Positions 26,901 through 38,900 of a stretch of DNA of 64,000 bases are shown here, piece by piece. Within the stretch, counting starts at the first letter, position 1; every line of letters begins with the position of its first letter. This DNA comes from Sebastes aleutianus (Eukaryota; Chordata; Actinopteri; Perciformes; Sebastidae): positions 12,854,195 to 12,918,194 of the forward strand of contig CAKAKS010000034.1 in assembly GCA_916700875.1 (NCBI GenBank), in the 5' to 3' direction. The translations under genes were made by a program, and so were the position numbers. The notes below the pieces were generated by a model. That model saw nothing but the letters and a program-made list of their open reading frames with translations, did not search any database and had not been told where the DNA came from.

Positions 26901-29900
26901 TCCACATTCACCTGTCTCTTCACCTCCTGTCATTTCCACTCTTTCTTCCATTTATTTATATTCCTACAAAAGGCCCAGACTCCATTTCTGGTGTGAAAGT
27001 TAGAACTTTTTTTTATCTAATTAATTTCGTTTTTATGCTGGAGGACAAAATGTCCCCCATCCAAAGCCTCAGAAACCTTTCTCTGCCAGCCCCTCTCCTC
27101 TCTGTTCTCTATTACACTGCCTATTGTCCACTCTCCACTGTGGTGAATGGGTTTCAGGTAGAGTGATTTATCATGCGGCAGGCAGGGTGATAGACAAGCC
27201 CCCTCCATTCCTCGCGACACATTCCTCGCCGCCTCACAAGAGGCGCGCTCACACGCACAGACACGGATACCCCCATCATCACCTCGCTGCAGGACAATAG
27301 CACCCAGAGGAGATTACCCAGACTTCATCTCTTGGGCTGCGCCACCCCTTCTGTATGTGCGTCTCCTTGTCACTTTGTTGGCAGGAGGTGGGCACAGCTC
27401 CCATAATGCCTGGTATGCAAGTGGCGGCGACAGAGTGCTCTCAGAAGGCTGGAGGGGTTCAAGCTTCCTGTTTTGAAAGGTGATTGATTGGGTGGTATTG
27501 TTGCAACGAGCTTATCAGAGAAGTTAACAGCAGAGGTAAATGGATCTTGATGAAAGCATACGTGTGCATGTTGATTATTGGCTCCAACGGGGGTTGTAAG
27601 ATCGCACAGTTCGAGGCAGTTGGAAGCCCAGCTTATGCAACTAATAATCAGATGGAAATGTAAGCTGTGCCATGTGAAGAACAACAGTACCATGTTGGAA
27701 AACTAAAGTACCTTGTCAGCGTATTTACCACTTGTGGCTGAGTGTCGCAGCCCTCATGGAACTGTTATTTGCTTCTGAGAGTGGAGCACAGGAGACAGAG
27801 AAATACACGCACAAGCACAAAACCGTGCAGTTTTTCAATTGTGTGTATGATTTTTTTAATTTCCCTTCCATATGATCTTCCGTCTACCCCTTCCATGTGA
27901 CCCCCTGACCTCTTCCGTGACCCCTGAAGAGGTCATCCCTCTGCTCTTCCTGTGGACACTGCGACTGTCGCATGGGGTCGCTGCCTTTCATTGTCTCCAC
28001 CAGAACACCGGAGATCACCTCGCTCCAGGTGGCCACCCCCGTAGTCCTCAAACACACATAGCACGTGTGCAATGTTGTGATTTATGCACACAGCTGTGTG
28101 TCCAAATCTGGCTCTGCGCTGCTTTATCATCTCTCCTGGACAGCAGCTCTGTCAAACAGGATGCTAAACCTGTGATTCATACTGCATCAAATGACGGCTC
28201 CCTACGCAGCATCACTTATTCAATCATCCTGATGTTGATCTCTTATTTTTTACGTGCAGGAGTGTTGTTTTTAACACACCTACAGTATAGCTGAGCGATA
28301 TGGCTTCTTAATAAGATCTTGATACTTTTAGTCTATATATATATATATTTGATGCGTATGATTATACCAGCGTGATCATTGTAGCAAACTAATCTGAACA
28401 CTTTGAGGTGGTGTAATGTCATATTGAAGTCAGATCGGTCTTTAGAAATGTATTCTTATTAAGTTTGACTAATAATTCACACCATTGGAATTCAAATTTT
28501 CTCTGAAATACAGTTTCCAGGTGGTAGTTTATTAAATAATCACTAATTGTATTTATTATTTAATATTTATCTATTATGTTTTATTTATTTATTATTGACT
28601 GACTGACTTCCTATCACATTTTATTACGAAGCCAGTTCTTACAGGCTCTTACCGTAATGCCTAGTATATACACCAACTGCAAAACAATGTGGGGGATAGT
28701 TTGATCGTCTTTTTTGAAGTGGAGGCGGGCATCTTCCATCACCTTTTTCCGACCTCAACACGTATAAACTCGCTTCGCGCTTCACTTCTTTCGCTCTCTC
28801 CAGGCTCTTTCCAAGTTTCCTGCTTCCCTCCAGATACAAAAACACACGACCCGTACGCACATCCATGCTCATACGCCACACACACACTCGCCCAGGAGAG
28901 TGTGTCTGTGAGAAGGAGACAGCCGGGAGAGAAGCAAAACGCCAAAGCAAGTCTCATGCCGGCGACTTAAAAAAATAAAGTGACGATTAATATTTGTACT
29001 CGATATTTGCAAAATAGTCATTTACTACATCCCACGTAGAACAAGCCGCAATACATTGAGTATATCCGATATATCGCCCACCCCTACCTACAGCTATAAC
29101 ACACAGAAGTGGAGCCTCGTACTATAACATAGACATCAAGCTTGCAATTCACCCATAGCTCCAACAGCATTAGCTCATGTTATTGTAACACAATGCAGAG
29201 GTATCATTAAAATAAACTTTCACCTATCCTACATAGGTTCAGCCAAAGTTAAGATACTGTACTTAATAGTATGCAGAAAGAAAGAAAGTTGGCTTCTTAT
29301 GCTAATGAGATCAAAAGCAGTTAAATGTGCCCTACTCAATGCAAAGAGCATAAATTGAAATAGAAAGGCATGCCAAAGATTTAAGGTTAAACCAATTAAG
29401 TTGCCTAGCCACACAATGCCGGACTGACACCTTCCTCTGAGAGACGTCAGGCTCGTGAGCGCGCGGATGCGAGTGTGTGTGAGTGCATGCATGTGTGAGG
29501 TTAATTTATAGAGCGTGGAGGAGGGAGGGAGGAGGGAGAGGATGGGGGTGCATCGCTGCCACAGAAAAGCCTCTATTGAGTGAGTTCTATTAGCATTAGC
29601 TTTGGCCCTAGCCTATCTGAGAGGGTGGGGGGTGAACAGAGGGGCAAACCATACAGGCCTCCATTCAATTAGCATCTCATTATGTTGCCATGGCAGCCGG
29701 GGCTTTAAGCCACGTGAAGATTTCCCATTGCACCAAGAGAGGGGCTGCCATGTCTCAACAAACATATGAACACACACACACAGACAGATGCAGCCACTGG
29801 AGAGTGGAAGTGACCTGTTCGTCTTGTTTTGATCCTGTCACACACTCTCACATTGCTTCACTGGCACAGCCACCTGTCTCTCTCTGCACGGTTCAGCAGC

Positions 29901-32900
29901 TGCGTGTGCCCGTGTGAACAGGGTGTGTGGATGTGTGAAAGTAAAAGGGAGTAAAAAAGGGTGAGACAGTTCTGCCTTTAGTGGAGAGATTTACTTAATA
30001 GGTCTCTGAGGATCTCAACTAGACAAATATGTCTTATCGCTCCTTTTTCCCCCCTATGATTTATTCCCTTTTAATTGAAAGAACGGAAAAGCTTACAGTG
30101 TGCAGCCGCCGCCATCATCACACCATCACACACACACATAAACACACCTGTAGGGCGTTATCCACCGACATAATCCGCCCTGAAGCCTCACTCCCTCGTA
30201 CTCGGCCCACTTAGCTCAATCTGAAAACAAAGTCTCTCCTTCTGTGAAGTTTCCAGCAGCTACTTTGAACATGAACCGCTGAAGCTCACCACCCACCCCC
30301 CCACCTTTTTTTATATAATGGATACAGAAATAGATTGCCGTTGATGTGGTTTCTGGTGTCCTCCAGAACAAGGGAGAGTCAGCCGCAGCCTCACATGCTG
30401 CTGGACTTGCTAGAACGTTGGGTGAGGCTGCTCATACATGACTTTTTGATTGGAGTGCAGTCCATGTGACACACATTGAGTTATGTTTTCCCTGTTAGTA
30501 CCGGTTATTTAGGAAGGTTTATGGACATATCAGAAGTTTTTTTTTTTTACTCAGTTATTTTCCATCTCTTATGCCTTCTCTTCTTCCTTCTGTCTTCCTC
30601 GTGACTGTCTCTCCTGTGGAGGGAAGTGGAAACACAAACAGGCTGAGTCTGCCCTGTGGTTTCTCCTCCTCCTCCTCCTCCCCCTCCCCTATCCCTCTCT
30701 CTCTTCCATACTTTCCCCTCTTCCCTTTCACATGCTCTCACCCTGTCTTTTTCTCCATCTTGTTGACCTTCCTCCGTTCTTCACTGCTCCTTAAACACTT
30801 TGTAGTACCGCCGTCTTCATCTGACCCTCTTGTTTTTTGCGACAGGGGTGTCATTGTCTACATCCTCTCCTCCACCTTCTCCCTCTCAAGCCTCAGGAGC
30901 CTGGCTGCTTTTGCTGTCACATAAGTACCACCACTGACCCCAAGTGGCGGACAGACAGAACTGCAGAGCCTCAGTGCCAAAAACGAACACTTGCAAACAC
31001 TGTTACGGTGTTTTTGAAGGACTGTGGTTGACAGAGACTGGAGACTTTATGATAGGGCGTGGGAGTTAGAAGAAAGAAGATGTATTTTTCTAATGTTGAT
31101 TCTTTCTATCTTTACTCTTTTTCCTTCCAGAATGCCTCTGCACAAATCCAGCTCTGAAGATGGATCTGGAGGTAAATTGAGATGCATTTTCACGTTTGTC
31201 TACTGCTGCCCTAATATGTTTCCCTTTTTAAGATTTAGCTTAAAATGTATTGATCATTGGAGTGAGATTGAAAGATAGGAATAACCAGACAGACATATAC
31301 TGTATGTGTAAGGGTCATACTTAATTGTTGCAAGAAATAGAGTCTATATTAGGGCTGTGTATTGGCAAAAATCTGGCGATACGGTCCGTATCGTGATACA
31401 GTGGTTACGATTCGATATATTGTGATACTGTAAGCAAGGCGATACATTGCTATTTTTTAAATCAAATTTTAGGAAAGCTGTCTGAAGAACACACCACCAT
31501 ATACATAAAATCTGAGTAAAAAAAGTAAAAAAATTATGCAGTCAGAACAGTCACACAGCCCCTTTAACATCCAACATCATAACAGTACTTTTTGTGCAAT
31601 CTGAGCAAAGGAATTATCATTAAAAAAATAAAAGGGCTTGCAGGACTCTTTAGGTAAACAAATTAAGTAAAAAAAACAAGTAAAATACAGTGAAACATAC
31701 TGTATATATAAAACTATTAATTAAAAATGTATTGTGTTTTTGAGAATCGATACAGTATCACCAAACAAACATAATATTGTGATACTCAAGCGTATCGATA
31801 TCTTCTTACATCCATGGTCTATATACCAATGCAAATATTTACACCCTGAATAATGAACCTGCCTTCCCCTTCAGGTAAATGGGACAATAAGAAGAAGAAC
31901 AAATCTTTTTGGCAGAACTTCCGCAAGTCTCAGCACAAACCAGTCATGCGACAGACATCTAAAGGTTTGTGTTGCTTTATTTTTCTACTATACTGAATAA
32001 AAATGTTGCTCCGTATTTGACCTCTCTTGCCGTTACACCCTTCAGGAGAAGACATCGGCTATGTGGCCAGTGAGATCACCATGAGCGACGAAGAGCGAAT
32101 CCAGCTGATGATGATGGTGAAAGAGAAGATGATCACCGTCGAAGAAGCTCTAGCTCGGGTAGGAAGCTCCGCTGACTTCCTGCCTCATGTTGCACCTTTT
32201 CTCCCCACCCTCACTCGACTCCTTCCCTTAGTAGTGCCGGTCTGTAGTCTCCCTTCAACCCCCCCAGATCCCCTCACCTCCCCCGGGATTCGTTTCCAGC
32301 CTCCCCTCCCTTCTGCTCCGTATTCCCGCTTACTAAAACGACTCACTCTTACTAACCCGTACGAGGCCCCCGCATCTTAACCCAGCATTGTCCTCTTTAC
32401 ACACACACAAACTCCAAACTGTTGGTGTTTATCCAGATGTTCAGGAGTCAGGGGATTTTTTGGGTGTGAGCTCTTGGAGTGTGTGTGTGTTGTTCAGTTC
32501 ATAATGGCGAGGTTGACGGTTCTTAGTAACTCAACAGCTCCATCTGGTGGTTGGGATGCTCTGGTGCATTGTGGTGTTTCTCTCTAGGTGGACATGGTGG
32601 ATAATTACTTGGCTTTCCTTTAAATTCCCTTACATTTCTTTTTGAATCAATTTCTGACTTCTTCTTCTTCCTCTTTCTTTATCTTCCCTCCTTCCTTCCT
32701 CCCCCCACCCCTCCCCCCTCCTGTAATGCCTTGCTCATGGGTAGCATGACAGTCCAGCAGCTCTCCACAAGGCAGATCGTTACCAGAACTTTGATTTGAC
32801 ACTCAGTAAAGCCAATCAATGATCAGCCTTTTGTGGATACTTGATTTGACTTCTTGTTGTGCTTGGGTGTCTTTATATAGTGTGTGCCGCTGATCAAAAC

Positions 32901-35900
32901 CATCGTATTGGTTTTTATTATTGTCAGTATAATGATAGATAGTATGTGTCCAGGAATGTAGTGCACTATAAACTTAATAAAATTCAATCAGTTTTATTTA
33001 TGGTGTAAGATTGATGTCTGCTCAGAAAGGCAGGCATGACTCTTCATGACAAAAAAAATCATCCCACACACATAAAAGAAGGCTATTCACAGGAGTATAT
33101 TGATATTATTAATATAGATTAATGCTTTTAGTTCAGTGATTGTTTGCACCAAACTCACGTTTACAATACACACCTTTTATTTACCTCTACATCACTGGTT
33201 GAGTCTTTCTGTTCTGTCTGTATACATGGCCTGTGAATGCGTACGGAGAGATGTAGCATGCCGTGGTGAGAGTGGGTGCCCCCCCCCACCCATGTTCCTC
33301 TGCCTCTCTAAACTCTTCTTCTCCACGTAGCTCAAGGAGTATGAGCGCAGCAGACAGTCCAGCAGTTCTGACACTGCAGAGTGGACTGAAGGATCTGCGT
33401 CCAATCTAAACCAGTCCTCAAACTGCAACGTAAGTACACCCCCCCCCCCCGCCCCATTACCCCCTGACACCCCGACCCCTGACCTCTCCTCTTTTACTCT
33501 ACCTCTCTATAACACTCTCACCTCGACCACTCTCACCTTCAAATTTGATTTTCAGCCGAGGAGGTTGTGAAGGAGGACAGCCGTCGTCGTCGTGTGCATG
33601 GATGTTGTGTGTTTATTCAGATTTAAACGGCAGCTTGATGACAATCTGCCTCTAGATTTCCCTTTTAAATGTTTTTTAATCTTGGACAGTTTTATATGCC
33701 ATTGCATAAACCACCTTCACTCAACTTTTATCTTGCCTTCCTCTCCCTTTATCTCCCCTTCTTCTCTCTCTGCTCTTCATTCATTGGCCAAACTACAATA
33801 TATCCGCCTTCGCACATACATTCCACCATGTCATGTGCATCTTGATACTATGGGTGTTACCTCTGTGAATCTTGGCCCATCGCTTAACTCGCTTTCATGA
33901 ATTGGCAGTCGCAATGAGATATATGCAATATGTTGCAAGTCCTGTCATGGACATTTGAAATTATGTCCTCAACAAAGCCAAAATTGGCTGCTGTAGAGAC
34001 AAGGAAATTGTCTTATGGAATATTTAGGTCAGGTCCGTTTCCTAGCAGAGAGTCGCACATCTACCAGAAAACCCTTTGCAGCGTGAGCTCTTGTTAGCAG
34101 GGGATTTGTCAGCTGTGATCCTAGGAGAGGAGGCCTCCAAACCTCCCCGTCGCCTCTGAGCGAGTCGAGACCTTGGGGGGATTCTTTGTGTTGCGGAGCT
34201 GGAGACAGTCAAGGTTCTGTTGGACACAGTTTGGTGTTTACTGACAATCTGTCAGTAAATCTCCTCTGTTGTGTGTGCGTGTTTGTACATGTGTTGTTTC
34301 CTGTTTTAAATGTAGGTCAGCTCCGATGCAGATTCGCACTAGTCACGGCGGCTTTGTTTTCATTAGTTCTGCGCTGTATGGCATCATATGGGAATAGCAT
34401 ACAGTCTCACACACTGACCCACTTTCCTTTACAGGAAGCGAGTTTATCCAAACACAAAAATTCCGAGATAATAATTCCCCGCACATGTGTATTATCGCTA
34501 CTTTTGAAATGTGCTACTAATTCCCGACTAAACAGCAGTGATGTTTTCTAAAACCAGTCTCTTGCATTTGCTCTTATATCCACTTTATGCAGCTGAATGC
34601 ATTTCACATTATTACTGTTAAGTAAATGGATGTTTGACCCCACGGCCTTCACACAGATTTAGATCCTGCATAGAGTTCCCCATGATCACAATTTCTTTTA
34701 AGTTGATGAATACGCTTCAGTGCTTGACTTTTACACATTCATAGCTGCCCCCTGTGACTCTTCAACGTCAGTCATTCTATGATATGCATTCATAAACTCA
34801 ATAAAATCTACATATCTATCACTTACTGTAACTGAACTCATGCAAACCTAGTTTTATCGTCAAGGGTCCCTATTAGATTCTTTTTCCGCGCAATGATTGA
34901 TGATTTCCTTCCGTATGAAAAATAGGTTAATTATGCCATACATAACCTCAGCTTGAGTTCTGGCTGGCTCTTTGATGTGTGAATTGTGCATGAGTTTGCT
35001 GATATATCAGTCTGTCAGCCCTCGCGTTACCCTTCCGCTGCCAGCTGCTCACTTCCTGTGGGAAGAAGCTGGATCGATTGGGGGTTTTTACAGACAAGGG
35101 AGAGGATGGACGAGTTACTGAAGGCGTATTGTTTGGAGGGAACACACAGCTCGGCTCTGGAGGCTGTGAACAAATGCAAGAGCTGGAGGCTGAGAGGAAA
35201 CAAGGGAGGGAAAAAGGACACTTTGCACTTTACCCCGAGGCCCTGAAAAGGGAGGAGTTCTGTGTCCCAAGTTCCAAAATTGGCCACTTCAGGAAATATC
35301 ACTGCTCTTCTGGGGCCTCTATTGGTGTCACATACAGCCCCCTCACCCCTCTAATGAATGGAATTAGATCATTGCCAAATTCAAACAGTTTTGCATGTCT
35401 GTGTGCGCTCTATATACAGACATGTTAATATACATTTCATGCTTGTAACTGACATGTTTGCAATATACAATCTGTGGCTGCTCTGTGCCTTTCTTTGATG
35501 CCGTCTTTCCCCCGGTCTGTCTTCCTCCGGCGATCGGAGCCCACATTCCTGTGCTGGCCATTAGCGATGTGGGGGCCAAGGCAGGGTCAGAGGGGCTCAA
35601 ACGCTGGGATTGTTCTGCTCGCACAACACGCCTTTTCTCTGCTAGCCGTGCGGCACGGCGCTTCCAAACAGTCCCTCATTCCTCAGAGCTGAAATCCAAT
35701 AACAGGCTGCGTCTGTCTGTATCTGCCAGCATGTGCACACGGGGCACAGATATTATTTTGGGTCGTGGATGCGTGAGAATGCGGTCGACACGGTATGGAT
35801 TTTGCGGGACCCGCTCTTGCTAACTTGTTGGATGTTAACGCAGAAAGCGGCGCCCTGCTGTTTTAAATGAGGTGGTAAGTATTCTTAACTGTTTGAAATA

Positions 35901-38900
35901 GATTGGTGCTGTTGTGATTGTCCTGTTTTTATGGTGCAGGATGACAGGAAGATTTTGCATCATGAGGATGTTGGTTTGTAGTTTTCTAAGTTTAACTGCG
36001 TCTCCAAAGTTATGGGAACGAGCCTCGGTGTAATTTGTGAAGTGAAACGGCAATTGTGGCGGCGGAATTGTTGCTTTGACCTTGTTTTCGATGGCCGCCT
36101 TTCAGCCCTGCTTGATTCATGGCCTCGTGTTTGGCTTTCTCTCTGTATCTCTTCCCCTGTTTATGTGGTCATTTGCATGGATGGTGCTCCTCAGGACTCA
36201 GGGTTAGGACTTATATATCATTGTCGCCTCTTTACCATCTCCTAGTCCTTTTTTCCTCCGTCTTTCACACAAGAAGAAGAACAACTCATGTGAGGTAACT
36301 AAGGCAGTTGTCCTCCACATAGTTAGTGCACTTCTCAATAATAGTTATTAAGAAGAACCAATCCAACCTTTTGTGATCTCACAGTCTTTCTACCTCCTCT
36401 TCTATCAGTCCTCTCTGACACAAACTTCTTATTACATTACATTCTCTGACGCTAACACACTCAAGCATCGTCCAGAGCTAATGGAAAGTTGAAGGAGTCT
36501 CCGCTGTAGCCAGAATTGTGTGGTTCAGTTGAGGGATTGTCAGGGAGAACTGGGCCGAGGGACAGTGGAGTTATGGGTTTTCAGAGCCTATTTCTGCGGT
36601 TTTGTCAGAGGCCAAATGAATGGCTATACCCTAGTTCTGGTCCGCTGAGCCGGTATGACAGAAGACCTAAAAGTTCATCACGCACCTCTGAAAGTGGAGG
36701 CAGGTTTGATAGAATGGACTTTCGCGATGCCACATTGATTTATGTGTTGTTCCCGTTTCCAACTTGGCGACGATGCCTACGGTTTTGTAACACTCCCACG
36801 CCTGCAGGAATCAAAATATCTGCTAAGGTGGTTTGGTGCCATCGTGGATTTGCGGTCAATGTCGGATCTGTTTGCTCCAACCAAGCCGCACTCATTAACA
36901 TCATCCCTACTGTATGTCAGCAGCCTCTGAGCCAGGCCTGTGGTCAACAACAGCGAGAAAGCGGTTTCTTCCTTGTTAGCTTTAGAGCCTGCAGGAGAAA
37001 GACTGCGTTTTATAAGCTGAGCTCTGCAGGCCCCCGCTCTGTCTAGTTCTGTGTATGCGATGCGTGCATGTGTGTCCCTTTTGCAAGCGATGCAGTCGAC
37101 CCTGACCGTGGAGCTGGCAGCATGTGACAAGAGAGGTGGTGTTGCTGTGGAAACCAGTGGCAAATAGAAACAAATGAAGTTGTTTGAGCCTAATGATGGC
37201 CGTTCCTGCCAGACAATCTTTAGGCCAAAGCTTGGCTCATCAGCATCATCATCATCACATGGACACACACATATGCATACAGCTTGGAGAGTGTGTGTGT
37301 GCTCTGGTTGGGAGTAGGGTTTGGATGTGTGGGGGTGATGAAAGTGTTTGTGACTTCATTATTCGGTGTCTTTTCCACTCCACTGCACTGTGCAGAGAGT
37401 TTGAATGCAGTGGTCATCAGTGTTGAGGCACCATAACACCAGTTAGACCATTTAATCTTACACTGATTCATTGTGTCATTCAGTTGTACCAATTTGTTTT
37501 TAAATTACTGTTTCATCTGATGCATTATTTCTGTGTTTACTATGAATGTGTTCCTCCAACCCTCCATTTCTCACCTCACTAACTTTGACTCCACCCTAAA
37601 CAACGCTTCCATCTGTCGCATTACAACAGCGTCTTGAAAATCTCAAAATGTATTTGTCAAAGCTTGTGTATTATTGTCTCTCCTGCTTTTTACTAATGTG
37701 TTTTTAAAGGTTTATTTAATTGAGAAGTTTTTGCCCGTCTGTCCCTTTTTATTGTATCATCCCTCCCTCTTTCTCTCTCTCTCTCTCCCACCAGTCTCGT
37801 GAGCAGTCAGACGATGAGCAATCGGAGGACTCTGTGAAGTTCAAACGGCTTCACAAGCTGGTCAACTCGACACGCCGGGTCAGGAAAAAACTCATCAAGG
37901 TGGAGGAGGGCAAGAAGCATGGCTCTGAAGGTTTGTAACCCCGGATTATTTTACGGTTCAACCATAGTTTAAATCTGTCAACATTTGTTTATATCAGGCA
38001 GTTAATGTAGTATTTCCAGGTCACATTAAGGTCTCTGTTTGAGGCATCATGCTTCTACTGAATATACATTTAAACTCTGCTTGCGTTGCTTGTGAAAATT
38101 CCATGTTAAAAATCTGTTTTGAGCACTAAAATGAGCTGTCTGTCCTCACTAAAATGAAGTTAAAGTTCAGTCGTAGTAATATTTGTGTTTCCAACTAAGG
38201 GTTATTGGAAATTAATGACTTGTGGGTTAAAGAGTAGGATTTATTTTTTATGCCAACGTATTACATTCTCATCTGTCATGGGTTTTGCCTAATGCTCAGA
38301 CGTTAAGAATGTGTTTTGAAATTTTTGCTGGCGAGCAGTGGTTTGGAAAAACCACAGATGGGTCATGGGACTACTCAGAATCTGATGTCTAAATCCTCCC
38401 GAGTAACAAACTATCTAAGGTTTCTGTCTTCTTCTTTTTAGATTTTCTGAGTCTGGGGTCACCTCCCACCTGTGAGGACAACACAGCTCTGTATACGGGG
38501 GTCATAAAGAGGCCCCCTTTGCCCCAGGATCTCACCCAGGATCAACTCTCTCTGGATGGAGACACAGACAGTCTGACCAACTCCCCGTCCTCCAGCAGCC
38601 TGGACACCTGGTCCGGACACAAGCTGGTCAAAACCTTCAACAAATCGTCCAGTACCCACGGCCTCATCCGGCCCCCCAGGAGAACCCCGGTTGGATCCGG
38701 AGGCTCCAACTCCGGCGTGGGCGGTAGTGGCTCTTCCTTCTCGGAGCTGGATGGCTGCGGATTGGACGACGAAGGAAAGCTGTCGCGCTCCACGACTGAC
38801 AGCGAGATGCGGAAGGCCCTGAGCTCCATCTCCCATGGGGTAAGTAACAACGAGGCTCTCTACGCCTATTATGGCCTCACCAAACCCCGCCCTAAACCCC

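Larger units (their letters stand above)
24284..31130 (+). other. sash1: sash1 intron 4
   Basis: A 6.8 kb intron with two DNA elements bearing near-perfect 8-bp target duplications (25338-25838 and 28287-29086), a fish dispersed repeat (25846-26440), a near-perfect RFX motif (29684-29697) and a CTCCTCC-rich tract (30664-30690). No coding exon is supported. Confidence 0.75.

Noticed and set aside
30547..30924. Ser/Pro-rich plus-strand and Gly/Arg-rich minus-strand frames
   Set aside because: They derive from a CTCC-type simple tract and carry no gene signal.
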